Part shown: positions 55,256 through 63,727 of the stretch, piece by piece
Numbering within the stretch: the stretch's first letter is position 1
Layout: each line of letters starts with the position of its first letter
DNA from: Arthrobacter sp. ATA002
GTDB taxonomy: Bacteria > Actinomycetota > Actinomycetes > Actinomycetales > Micrococcaceae
Length of the DNA stretch: 64,000 nucleotides
Assembly (NCBI RefSeq): GCF_026898095.1
Contig: NZ_CP114015.1
Span: 2,232,001-2,296,000, forward strand
Direction: 5' to 3'
Translations under genes and position numbers: made by a program
The notes under the pieces: model-generated
Databases searched by the model: none
Told to the model about the DNA's origin: nothing
The model's input: only the letters and a program-made list of their open reading frames with translations

Positions 55256-56179
55256 TCAGCTCTTGTTGGTCCTGCTCGTCGCTGCTTTCGTGCGTTCTGG
55301 CAGGAGCAGGGCAATGGTGTTCGCGGTGACGATCAGCGCTAGCCCCGCCCATTCGATGACGCCTAATCCTTCGTTGAACAGGAGCGCCCCGACGAGTGCT
55401 GCCAGGACAGGGTTGAGGCTCATGAGGGTCCCGAAGAGACTGGCGGGAATCTTTCGCAGGGCGGTCAGGTCCGCGGCAAAAGGGACGGCGGAGGCAAGGA
55501 CGCCCGCGCCGACAGCGCAGAGGAGGGTGAAAGCGTCCGGGCGGGTAGTGATGAGAATCCCCGCACCGAAGGGCAGGAAGAGGATGGCGGAGACTGCTGT
55601 TGCTGTGGCTGTCCCCTGCATGCCCGGGATGCGTGATCCGATGGTTCTGTTGAGGAGGATATACGCGGCCCAGCTGCACGCGGCGATGAGACCGAAGCCG
55701 ATACCGAGGTAGTCGGTGCTCGGTTGGGGGCGGGTGATGGCGATGACTCCGGCGCCTGCGATGAGGGCGCAGAGCGCACTGTTTCTGGTGCGGAAGCTTA
55801 GAAGAGCGACCGCGAGGGGGCCGCAGAATTCCAGGGTCACGGCCAAACCGAGTCCAATGCGGTCGATGGCCAGGTAAAGGGTGAGGTTCATCGTTCCAAA
55901 GACCACAGCCAATAAGAGCACCGGCCACCACTGCGCCCGGGTCAGGCTTCGGATCCGAGGCCTGACGAGGGGCAGCAGGATCATGGCGGCGACAAGCTGG
56001 CGGACAGCGACGACACCTGCCGGTCCGATGCTGGGGAAGGCCAGGGACCCGCACGCCGCCCCGAGCTGGTTCGACAGCGCCCCGCCCGCAGCGGCAGCGA
56101 TCCCCGAGGTGCGCTGACCGGCCCCACTTCCGCTCTTCCCGGAATGTTTGCCCGTACCGGTGCCTGATGCTTGTGTCAT
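55256..56179 (-). CDS. EamA/DMT-family transporter (RhtA-like)
   Basis: A 307-aa drug/metabolite transporter with ten helices in two EamA repeats (ALSNQLGAACGSLAFPSIGP, LTLYLAIDRIGLGLAVTLEF; then FGTLMSLNPVLAALVGALLF, EWAGLALIVTANTIALLLPE). RhtA relatives export threonine or homoserine. The ATG at 56179 follows a Ser/Gly-rich N-terminus. It is divergent from a LysR gene that likely regulates it. Confidence 0.87.
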   Translation of the reverse strand: MTQASGTGTGKHSGKSGSGAGQRTSGIAAAAGGALSNQLGAACGSLAFPSIGPAGVVAVRQLVAAMILLPLVRPRIRSLTRAQWWPVLLLAVVFGTMNLTLYLAIDRIGLGLAVTLEFCGPLAVALLSFRTRNSALCALIAGAGVIAITRPQPSTDYLGIGFGLIAACSWAAYILLNRTIGSRIPGMQGTATATAVSAILFLPFGAGILITTRPDAFTLLCAVGAGVLASAVPFAADLTALRKIPASLFGTLMSLNPVLAALVGALLFNEGLGVIEWAGLALIVTANTIALLLPERTKAATSRTNKS

Positions 56180-56265
56180 GGTCGGATTCTGCACGCCGCC
56201 AATTACCTGCTCATAATGCACGAACCACAACATTGATGCGTCAAATGCATGGATACACTGCGGGG

Positions 56266-57117
56266 ATGGAAGTAGAGCTGCGTCACCTTCGGTCCTTGAT
56301 CGGCGTCGTCGAAGCCGGCACCTTCACCGACGCCGGGATCGACCTCGGAATCTCGCAGACGGCCGTATCACGCAATATCGCCGCCCTCGAATCGATTCTT
56401 GGCGTCCGGCTCCTGCACCGCACCACCCGCAGCGTCGAACCCACGGCTGCCGGCGAACGGGTGATCCGCCACGCCCGCCGGGTGCTGTCTACGATCAGTG
56501 ACCTTCAACAGGAAGTATCCGCCGGCGCGAGTACGCTCCGGATCGGATACGCATGGTCCGCCCTGGGCAAGCACACACCTGAGCTCCAGCGCCGCTGGGC
56601 TGCAGCCCTGCCCCACAACGACCTGCGCCTGATCCGCACGAACACCCCCACCGCAGGATTGGCCGAAGGCACTGCTGATTTTGCGGTCCTGCGCCGGGTA
56701 CCAGATGCCACCGGCATCACGCTGGTCCAGATCGCCTTCGAGAAACGCTACTGCGCGATGTCCATCGATGACCCGCTGGCCCGAAAAAGCACTGTCACCC
56801 TCGCCCATATCCCGACTATTCCGGTGGTCATGGATAACGGCACCGGAAGCACCCGCCCGGACCTCTGGCCGGATGGGCAACAGCCGGAACACACCATCAG
56901 CACTCACGACGTCGATGACTGGCTCACCATCATCAGCAGCGGCACAGCCCGCGGCGTCACCGCGGAGTCAACAGCACACCAATACCGCCGTGAAGGCCTC
57001 ACCTACCGGAGAGTCCGCGACGCGCCGCCAGTACCCATCTACGCGGCGTGGCAGACAACCGACCCGCCGGCCGCATTGCAAGAGATCCTCACCCTCCTCA
57101 CGGACCTTTACCTCTGA
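56266..57117 (+). CDS. LysR-family transcriptional regulator
   Basis: A 283-aa regulator starting MEVELRHLRSLIGVVEAGTF. The helix-turn-helix is ISQTAVSRNIAALESILGVR (residues about 28-52), followed by the LysR substrate domain, which is shorter than usual. The 86-base gap to the divergent EamA gene contains TGCGTCAAATGCA, a possible T-N11-A box. Frame intact. Confidence 0.87.
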   Translation: MEVELRHLRSLIGVVEAGTFTDAGIDLGISQTAVSRNIAALESILGVRLLHRTTRSVEPTAAGERVIRHARRVLSTISDLQQEVSAGASTLRIGYAWSALGKHTPELQRRWAAALPHNDLRLIRTNTPTAGLAEGTADFAVLRRVPDATGITLVQIAFEKRYCAMSIDDPLARKSTVTLAHIPTIPVVMDNGTGSTRPDLWPDGQQPEHTISTHDVDDWLTIISSGTARGVTAESTAHQYRREGLTYRRVRDAPPVPIYAAWQTTDPPAALQEILTLLTDLYL

Positions 57118-57477
57118 CTTCAGCCAAGAGCTTGTCCGGCCACCTCTTCTACAGCGACGCTGCGTCAACGGTGCTCTGATGCCGATCCCTGAACGGTATG
57201 ACACCGAAGCGCTACTGGGAAACCTGGACGCTCGAAAACCAATTAGCAATCGCATAAGCACTGGACTGCTAACGGGGACCCAACCACCACCAACGTGGCG
57301 CTTCGCGAATCCGGGAAATGCTCTCGTGGCGCGGCGTCCGCGGAGATTTGAGGTCACAGGACAATGATGCCTGACCGGGCTAGCCGCCCGCGCAGCACTG
57401 AGCCACAGTCCCAATCCACTCTCTCGGCTAGCTTGGCTGGATCCTCGACCTGACTTCGGTACGGTGATTACCGGCTA
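57118..57477. other. Gene-free stretch between LysR and the IS-split gene
   Basis: Short frames exist on both strands, but none matches a family or has a good ribosome site. I see nothing supportable in these 360 bases; they may be decayed sequence. Confidence 0.5.
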
Positions 57478-57821
57478 TCAGGCCCCGCTACTCCCACGCG
57501 GCTTCCGTGGCGCATCTTTCGCGCCCTCCTGCCCCCGGTGATCTTGGACATAGGACTCAGTGGAAGGCCTAGATTTAAGCCAAGGCCAGTCCTTACCGTG
57601 TACGGAGTCCCCATGACTCGGGAGCCCCAACTCAACCCTCATCTCATTACGCAGGACGTGAATGAGATCTCGAGTTTGGAACCATACGGGGTAATACGAG
57701 GTAAATGCCTGACGACTTTCAAGAAAACTTGTTAGCTCCATCAAGGCACCTGATACACGATCGGCAATGTCCGCCACGTTCTTCGATGCCACGAGCTGTA
57801 CCTCTCCCAGCAGTGGCTGTA
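57478..57821 (-). pseudogene. 3' part of a membrane-protein gene split by IS21 insertion
   Basis: The frame LQPLLGEVQLVASKNVADIA to the stop at 57478 has no start of its own. When the IS and one copy of GCTCAT are removed, it joins in frame to the 5' part at 60471-60786 (ITWDDE then LQPLL), giving a 219-aa protein. This part is soluble and rich in charged residues (LTSFLESRQAFTSYYPVWFQ, HVLRNEMRVELGLPSHGD). Function unknown. Confidence 0.8.
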
Positions 57822-57827
57822 GCTCAT
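57822..57827. repeat. Target-site duplication of the IS21 element, left copy
   Basis: GCTCAT, repeated exactly at 60471-60476 on the other side of the element. Its intactness means the insertion is recent. Confidence 0.85.
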
Positions 57828-57956
57828 TGTTAGCGGCCATGGAAAACTGCCCATAGGCGGCCACGGAACTGCCCACTGACGGCCATCAAAACTGCCCGCC
57901 GGTGGCCATGAGATCTGCCCACTTCCTTACTGAACCCGACCGCTTAAGCGGCGGGA

Positions 57957-58015
57957 GCCTCTCCCGGGGTTTGATGACGGTGTCTAAGTCGCATCAAAGT
58001 CGCCCGGGAAGAGGC
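57957..58015. promoter_or_regulatory. Long inverted repeat before istA
   Basis: GCCTCTCCCGGGGTTTGATG (57957-57976) and CATCAAAG...CCCGGGAAGAGGC (57992-58015) form a long imperfect hairpin ending four bases before the istA ATG at 58020. It would hide the istA ribosome site in a read-through message and so protect against transposase made from outside promoters (inference). Confidence 0.6.
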
Positions 58016-58019
58016 CCTA

Positions 58020-59561
58020 ATGAAGTCTGACGGAGAAATCATGGAAATACTCGCTGCGTATGATCTGACCCGATCGTTGCGCGCCGCTGCGGAACTCACC
58101 GGCTGCTCGCACCACACCGTTGCCAGACACGTCGCTGCCCGCGACGCCGGTCAGCCGATCGCCGAACCCGTCTACCGGGGCCGGGTCACCGATGCGTTCC
58201 TGCCCAAGATCGAAGAATGGATCGAGGCCTCCAAGGGCAAAATCCGCGCCGACAAAGCCCACGAGAAACTCCTTGCCCTCGGCTACGAGGGTTCGGAGCG
58301 CTCGACCCGCCGGGCCGTCGCCCAGATCCGCGCTGCCTGGCGTCTTGGCCATGTCCGGGTGCACCGGCCCTGGATCACGGAACCGGGCATGTGGCTTCAG
58401 TACGATTTCGGCGACGGCCCCGTGATCGAGGGGAAGAAGACCGTTTTGTTCGTGGCGTGGCTGGCATGGTCCCGCTTCAGGATCGTCATCGCGTTGCGGG
58501 ACCGCACGGCGCCGAGCGTGTTCGCCGCATTGGACCGCAGCTTCCGTGTCATAGGCGGCGCCCCGACGTATGTATTGACCGATAACGAGAAGACCGTGAC
58601 GGTCTCCCATCTTGCCGGGGTCCCGGTGCGTAACCAGCAGACCGTCGACTTCGCCCGCCACTACGCGGTGACGGTACTGACCTGCCAGCCGGCGGACCCA
58701 GCATCCAAGGGCGGCGTGGAGTCCTCGGTGAAACTCGCCAAAGCAGACATCGTGCCCAAGGACACCAACCTGCGTGCCGAATACGCTTCTTTCGCCGAGA
58801 TCGAAGCAGCCTGCCAGGCGTTCACGGACGAGGTCAACAACCGTGAGCACCGGACCACCCGCCGCAAACCCGCCACGATGCTGGCCGAGGAGGCACCACG
58901 GTTGCACCGGGTCCCGGAGACCGCGCACACCGTCGCGTTCGGGCTCTCCCGCAGCGTCCCGGAGAACACGCCGATGGTCACCTTCGAAAACGGGCAGTAC
59001 TCCGTCCCGGCGCATCTGCTCGGCGCGCGGGTGTTCGTCCGGGCCCACGGTGCCGGTGCCGACGAGCAGGTCATCATCGTCCACCACGCCAGCGGTGGCC
59101 CGGTGGAAGTTGCCCGCCACCGCCGCGCCCGCCCCGGCATCCCGGCGATCAACGACGCCCACTTCCCCGGCCACCGGCCCAGGGTCCCGGGTGAATACAC
59201 GGCCAAAGCGAGGACCGCCGCGGAAGCGGAGTTCCTGAGCATCGGTGACGGTGCCCGGGCATGGCTGCTCGAGGCCGCCGCGGCGGGCACGGCCCGGATG
59301 AACATGAAGATGGCCGAAGCAGTCGCTCTGGCCAAGATCGCCGGGCAGCCCGAAGTCGATCAGGCGTTGGGGACCGCGGCCATCCATGGCCGCTTCGCGA
59401 ACAACGACCTGGCCTCGATCCTGAACGCCGCGGGCACACGCATCATCACCCATGCCGCCGGGGAAACCCGGTCCCTGACTCAAGGCACCGCCGGGTGGGC
59501 AGCGATCGGCCGGCCACCCGTTCCAGCCCGTGCTGATGACGAGCTGGAGGAAAGCGCATGA
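58020..59561 (+). CDS. istA: IS21 transposase IstA
   Basis: A 513-aa DDE recombinase. N-terminal helix-turn-helix (RSLRAAAELTGCSHHTVARH, residues about 19-40), then the RNase-H-like core with Asp in LQYDFGDGP, Asp in VLTDNEKTVTV and Glu in KGGVESSVKLA. The C-terminal beta-barrel is present. It cuts and joins the IS ends with IstB. The stop overlaps istB by four bases. Frame intact. Confidence 0.95.
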   Translation: MKSDGEIMEILAAYDLTRSLRAAAELTGCSHHTVARHVAARDAGQPIAEPVYRGRVTDAFLPKIEEWIEASKGKIRADKAHEKLLALGYEGSERSTRRAVAQIRAAWRLGHVRVHRPWITEPGMWLQYDFGDGPVIEGKKTVLFVAWLAWSRFRIVIALRDRTAPSVFAALDRSFRVIGGAPTYVLTDNEKTVTVSHLAGVPVRNQQTVDFARHYAVTVLTCQPADPASKGGVESSVKLAKADIVPKDTNLRAEYASFAEIEAACQAFTDEVNNREHRTTRRKPATMLAEEAPRLHRVPETAHTVAFGLSRSVPENTPMVTFENGQYSVPAHLLGARVFVRAHGAGADEQVIIVHHASGGPVEVARHRRARPGIPAINDAHFPGHRPRVPGEYTAKARTAAEAEFLSIGDGARAWLLEAAAAGTARMNMKMAEAVALAKIAGQPEVDQALGTAAIHGRFANNDLASILNAAGTRIITHAAGETRSLTQGTAGWAAIGRPPVPARADDELEESA

Positions 59562-60331
59562 GCCCGGTCCCGGTCCCCGCACCGGCGCTGCCGGCGGAGC
59601 TGGAAGCGTTGATGCGGCAATTGAAGATGCCTCATGCGCGGGCATTGGCCCCGGAACTGATCGCAACCGCCCGCGCCCAGCGCTGGGAACCGGCCGAGGT
59701 CATCAAAGCGCTCTTCGTTGAGGAAGTCGCCGGCCGGTCCCGGTCCATGCTCGCCACCAGACGCAAGGCCGCGGGCTTCCCGACCGGGAAGACCTTTGAT
59801 ACCTGGGATCCGGCGGCCTCCTCGATCCCGGCACCGACGCAGCAGGCGCTGCGGACGCTGGAATGGATCGGGCGGAAGGAAAACGTCGTGATCTGCGGGC
59901 CCTCGGGCACGGGTAAAACGTTCTTCCTCGAAGCCCTCGGGCAGCAGGCCGTCGAGGCCGGCCTGCGGGTGGCGTGGTTCCGGCTCGAGGATCTCGGGGC
60001 TCTTATGCGAGCCCACCGCTCCGATGACAGTGTCACCAAAGTCGTCGCCCGGATCCTGCGAGCAGACTTGGTGGTGGTCGATGACATCGGGCTGTTGCCG
60101 GTGGGCACGGACGCGGCCGAGGGCCTTTACCGCCTCGTTGACGCCGGGTATGAGAAACGCTCCATCGCGGTTTCTTCAAACCTGCATCCGGCAGGCTTCG
60201 ACGAGCTCATGCCCAAGACCCTGGCCACCGCCACCGTCGACCGGCTGCTGCACCACGCGCATCTCTGTCAGACCTCAGGGGAATCGATCCGCCTCAGCCA
60301 GGCCTTGGCCGGGAAGGAGTTACCCCGATGA
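59558..60331 (+). CDS. istB: IS21 transposition helper ATPase IstB
   Basis: A 257-aa AAA+ ATPase of the DnaA/DnaC-like group. Walker A CGPSGTGKTFFLEALG, Walker B DLVVVDDIGLLPVG, sensor 1 SIAVSSNLHPAGF, N-terminal IstA-binding helices (MRQLKMPHARALAPELIATA). IstB assembles on DNA and directs IstA to target sites. Frame intact, so the element should be able to move. Confidence 0.95.
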   Translation: MSPVPVPAPALPAELEALMRQLKMPHARALAPELIATARAQRWEPAEVIKALFVEEVAGRSRSMLATRRKAAGFPTGKTFDTWDPAASSIPAPTQQALRTLEWIGRKENVVICGPSGTGKTFFLEALGQQAVEAGLRVAWFRLEDLGALMRAHRSDDSVTKVVARILRADLVVVDDIGLLPVGTDAAEGLYRLVDAGYEKRSIAVSSNLHPAGFDELMPKTLATATVDRLLHHAHLCQTSGESIRLSQALAGKELPR

Positions 60332-60470
60332 GCTAAACCCACACCCCAACATGGCCAACGCCACCGAATACCCGGTGGGCAGATCTGGTGGCCATGAGTA
60401 GGCAGTTTTCACGTCCACCAGCGGGCACTTTTGCTGGCCGCCCATGGGCACAAACTATTGGCCATTGACA

Positions 60471-60786
60471 GCTCATCATCCCAAGTGATGAAATAGTCGG
60501 TCAGCCCCTCCGAGATGACGTCATCATCCTCCTGCTTGACCTCTTTCTTCCCGTCGTAAGACAAGAACACAGCTATGGCATCGACTTCTCGGTGCATGAC
60601 CTCGGCCAAGGCCAAGTACCTTGCATAGACTGCTCGTCTATCTGTGACCCACTGACGATCAACCTCGGCCTGGTGTCGACTTCTTTCTCCCCGCCGCGCG
60701 AAAATACCTGCGAGAACGGCGCCAAGAACACCCGCCACAAGGGTGAAGCTCCCCGTTAGGATAGGCGTCAGAATTTGGGAGTCCAT
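60471..60786 (-). pseudogene. 5' part of the membrane-protein gene split by IS21 insertion
   Basis: From ATG 60786: MDSQILTPILTGSFTLVAGV with one membrane helix (to about residue 27), then RRGERSRHQAEVDRQWVTDR and a helical soluble part up to ITWDDE, where the IS begins. Bases 60471-60476 are the right GCTCAT duplication. Together with 57478-57821 it forms one open frame. Phage- or defence-associated proteins can have this N-helix-plus-coiled layout, but no family is recognised. Confidence 0.8.
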
Positions 60787-60956
60787 GGTGCCAACCCTAG
60801 CTTCCTGGTTGGGTCCCAGCACATGCGTCTCTCCGTACCTATGATGAGGTACTTGATGTCCGTCGGAACTGGCACAGATGCTCGGTACGGCGGGATGAAT
60901 CGCAGTTCGGGATCCTTCACCGATCGTGTCGGCGCCCGGTCGTAGACATGGTGCCC

Positions 60957-61172
60957 CTAAGAGTGGAGCTGATGATCCAAACTGCCGGCTGCGGTGCGGC
61001 CGCGTCGGTAGTCAAGAACGGAGCAGATGAGGAACGCGGATGCTGCCAGGACCATGAAAAGGACCGACACCGGCCGCCACCAATCCGGCAGTTGTTCAGC
61101 GAGTAGCATCGTGCCCACCCCGAGAACGAACGAGACCCCGAACAGGTAGCGGCTCCATGCAGTCATACGCAT
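60957..61172 (-). CDS. Small hypothetical membrane protein
   Basis: A 71-aa ORF with two hydrophobic segments (RYLFGVSFVLGVGTMLLAE and PVSVLFMVLAASAFLICSVL). Starts at 61172 or 61166. No family recognised. Confidence 0.5.
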   Translation of the reverse strand: MRMTAWSRYLFGVSFVLGVGTMLLAEQLPDWWRPVSVLFMVLAASAFLICSVLDYRRGRTAAGSLDHQLHS

Positions 61173-61271
61173 GGCCTAACTCGCGGCATTCTCGTACGTG
61201 TCACAAGATATCCCCTGCGGGCTATTCATGCTAACCCCGTGGTTTGTAGTTAGCCTGTCGCTACGGACCTG

Positions 61272-61502
61272 CTATTGACGGACGCGGAAACCCAAAACTG
61301 ACCGATTGCGGCCACTTGCTTCGCTATCCCACGGGCCACGGGTGGACAGTGCTACGAGAGCAAGCCCGAGCAGTACAAACCAGATGTACCCCCACGAAGC
61401 CGCAGTCGCGATTCGGAGAATTCCAGCCATGGCAACGAAACTACCGCTGGAGAAGAGGAAGCGTGTCATTTTCCAGCTGAACATTCCGTGTTTGGTTTGC
61501 AT
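61272..61502 (-). CDS. Small hypothetical membrane protein
   Basis: A 76-aa ORF with two hydrophobic segments (FLFSSGSFVAMAGILRIATA and WGYIWFVLLGLALVALS) and a basic tail. No family recognised; it runs in the same direction as the previous small gene, about 100 bases apart. Confidence 0.5.
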   Translation of the reverse strand: MQTKHGMFSWKMTRFLFSSGSFVAMAGILRIATAASWGYIWFVLLGLALVALSTRGPWDSEASGRNRSVLGFRVRQ

Positions 61503-61639
61503 CCGTCAACAGTACGCGAGCGGAGTTTTCAACGCAGTCCACCCTTATGCCATGTCTATTCGCAGATTGGCACAGTTAAGGTGACTAACTGTCCCAGTCA
61601 GCGTCCACTGGCGGATCCGCAACCGTGACAGGAATCGAG

Positions 61640-62062
61640 TCAGTCAGCGGCAACGGCCGCTTCTCGGCCCACGATCATGGCTAGGAGGTCGTCTAGAGTT
61701 CCGTGGCACTTCTCCACCCCAGGAAGGTGGTAGAAGGTGCTGGTGGTCTCAATGTTGGTGATGACTTCGTCCGTCGAATGCAAAATTATCCTTCTGCCTT
61801 GAGCGATTGCCATGCCAAGCTCAACATGCGTGCCCTTCCCGCCTGGAAGCAGGATTACGACGACGTCGGCACCGACCACAGCATCTCTCTCATGCTGTCC
61901 GATGGAGCACAGGTCACCGAGGGTGACGGTGCCCGCATCGCGTGATGAGGCGTTCTGGGTCCAGTCGTACGTGTTGATGTACCCCTTGCTTTCTAAGCCT
62001 TGAGCAATGTACCGGACGTTATCGATATTCCTGAAGCTCGATGCAACGTAGAACCTATTCAT
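61640..62062 (-). CDS. Nucleoside 2-deoxyribosyltransferase-like protein
   Basis: A 140-aa protein. RFYVASSFRNIDNVRYIAQG is the start of the fold, and GADVVVILLPGGKGTHVELG carries the catalytic-type Glu (HVELG), followed by MAIAQGRRIILHS. The family swaps bases on 2'-deoxynucleosides; relatives also occur in defence and signalling. The start at 62062 has AGGAGG eight bases upstream, so the extension to 62359 is not used. Confidence 0.75.
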   Translation of the reverse strand: MNRFYVASSFRNIDNVRYIAQGLESKGYINTYDWTQNASSRDAGTVTLGDLCSIGQHERDAVVGADVVVILLPGGKGTHVELGMAIAQGRRIILHSTDEVITNIETTSTFYHLPGVEKCHGTLDDLLAMIVGREAAVAAD

Positions 62063-62268
62063 AGCTTCTGCCTCCTGATCGGAACTGCCACCATTCTTCC
62101 GCACTGAGCAGACTGGTTCATCTCGTACGGCCCATAGGACGATCACGGAGTGGGACAAGATTGCGGCAAAGTCGGCACACCCTGACCGAGACGCAAGTGG
62201 GATCATGCGGACGGTGGCAAAAGATGAAAGATAACCCGGCTGGCGATCCCGCTTAACGGATGCCGCTG

Positions 62269-62572
62269 TCAGTTGCCTGTTGAGATCTTGTCGAGGAGCG
62301 CAACCGCAGCCACAGCTGCGGCACCAAGAACGCCGTTGATCCACGCCAACACGAACCAACCCAGCCCCGGGTCGGCCTCGTTCTGTGTGCCTGGATCAGT
62401 CGTCAGCATGACGATCGCGGTCACAAGCACGGGGATTCCCAAGGTCAGGCCCAACCCCCCAGGCAAGATACCCCTCCCGGTCCAGCAAACCCTGCCAGGA
62501 CCTGAAGACACCGATGACCATGGCCAAGGCGGGGAAAACAAAAAATGGGGCGACTTGAGTAAAGGTGCTCAT
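62269..62572 (-). CDS. Hypothetical membrane protein, frameshifted
   Basis: About 101 aa when joined, with three membrane segments: VAPFFVFPALAMVIGVF in the frame from ATG 62572 (GGGGGAG upstream), then LTLGIPVLVTAIVMLTTDPG and FVLAWINGVLGAAAVAAVAL in the frame ending at 62269. The shift falls in the run of six G (plus-strand CCCCCC) near 62456 and fits one extra base. No family recognised. Confidence 0.6.
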
Positions 62573-62819
62573 GACTCCCCCCAAATCACCTGGGCCACTC
62601 GGGCAGCAATTACTGTGACAAGCATATTTAAGATCCGGTGCCCAATGACTTAACCATACCCAGGTGCCACGATTCCGTTCCTCAAGGCGATCGGCTTACG
62701 GTCCGCGTTGTCGAGCGTTTCGTGCATATGGTGAACAGGGGCCGAGCCCAGCGGTAGAACTTCGGGAACCCTCAGCTCGTGCCTGTCTCGTCGAGCAGCG
62801 TGTGACACCATGCAGCTCT

Positions 62820-63332
62820 ATGGGGCAAATATTCGAGGGCTTAGCTTGGACGTCGTATGCGCAGTTCTACCTCCTCAGCGGCGACGCCGAGCCAGTGATG
62901 CCCGGGGATGCTTTCGTGGGGCAGGAGAACGGGCTGTGTGGCGGAAGCGTCGACGGCACCGCATTCTTGATCACCGGCACGCATACCGGGCTGATTCCAA
63001 TAGGAGTGCAGATACTCGACACCCCACCTGCCCCTGGCGATTGGGAGGAAATTGTCGAGATCAGCTTCGAACCCCTAGATTCGCGGACCGGTCTCTACGG
63101 TTGGGGCACAGACGCGTGCGTCGTTCTTGATCTCCCTCATCCGTCCTACCGCGTGCGGTGGTCAGCGTCAGGTATGGACGAGGGCAAAGCCCAGGATGTC
63201 GCGAGCGAGGAACAGCCCGCACCCGATCGATATGACCTATCCCTCTGGCCTGCACCCCACGCGCCTGACGCCATCCTTCGCTGCACGTCGAATGTCGCTC
63301 ACTTCTGGCACGACGGCGGCTTCATCTCCTAG
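62820..63332 (+). CDS. Hypothetical soluble protein, found in actinobacteria
   Basis: A 170-aa protein from ATG 62820. The sequence has an all-beta look with conserved-type pieces: TSYAQFYLLSGDAEPVMPGD, GQENGLCGGSVDGTAFLITG, PSYRVRWSASGMDEGKAQDV and YDLSLWPAPHAPDAILRCTS. I recall similar actinobacterial proteins without known function. Ribosome site poor. The 247 bases before it hold no supportable gene. Confidence 0.65.
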   Translation: MGQIFEGLAWTSYAQFYLLSGDAEPVMPGDAFVGQENGLCGGSVDGTAFLITGTHTGLIPIGVQILDTPPAPGDWEEIVEISFEPLDSRTGLYGWGTDACVVLDLPHPSYRVRWSASGMDEGKAQDVASEEQPAPDRYDLSLWPAPHAPDAILRCTSNVAHFWHDGGFIS

Positions 63333-63392
63333 CTATAGCTACATTCGTACCCCGATCCCTGACGGGGATCTGAAGATAGAATTTCCCTTCTT

Positions 63393-63692
63393 TTATTCAG
63401 TCATCGCGCGAAGGGCCGCCAGGTGTTCGTCGAAGGCATGACGGCCGTGGGGTGTCAGCTTCACAGTGGTAGTGCGGCGCGCATCTGATCGCTTGGGTGA
63501 AGCTTGCTTGCTGATATCCAGGTAGCCGAGAGCAACGAGATTTCGCACTGTCTTCGAGAGATTTGCTTCGCTAACTTCAAGCATCCCGGCGATCATACTG
63601 AACTCGGCCCCATCCAGTGGCCGGAGTATGGCGTATAGCCGGAGCCGGGTGGGCGCATGTATTGCCTCGTCGAATCGGGGCTCAACGGGCAT
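63393..63692 (-). CDS. Winged-helix (MarR/PadR-like) regulator
   Basis: A 99-aa DNA-binding protein: APTRLRLYAILRPLDGAEFS, then GMLEVSEANLSKTVRNLVAL, and the wing PKRSDARRTTTVKLTPHGRH. This is the short form of the MarR-like regulators seen next to small membrane genes. It follows the last gene on the same strand by 35 bases. Confidence 0.83.
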   Translation of the reverse strand: MPVEPRFDEAIHAPTRLRLYAILRPLDGAEFSMIAGMLEVSEANLSKTVRNLVALGYLDISKQASPKRSDARRTTTVKLTPHGRHAFDEHLAALRAMTE

Positions 63693-63727
63693 GCCGGCCC
63701 TGATTCACACCGCCGCTGAAGAGTTCC

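Larger units (their letters stand above)
57828..60470 (+). mobile_element. Complete IS21-family insertion sequence
   Basis: A 2,643-bp element. Ends are TGTTAGCGGCCATGG on the left and, read inwards, TGTCAATGGCCAATAG on the right; both start TGT and share ..GGCCA...TGCCCAT.GGCGGCCA over 35 bases. Several further copies of the GGCCAT/ACTGCCC unit lie inside each end (57835-57920 and 60375-60460), like the multiple transposase-binding repeats of this family. It carries istA and istB, overlapping, with intact active sites, and is flanked by a perfect 6-bp duplication (GCTCAT). Confidence 0.93.

Noticed and set aside
57118-57477. Remnant of a second insertion sequence upstream of the IS21 element
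   Set aside because: The translated fragments on both strands do not match a transposase motif well enough to support it.
58017-59666. 549-codon minus-strand frame across istA
   Set aside because: It is antisense to an intact DDE transposase and has no recognisable domain.
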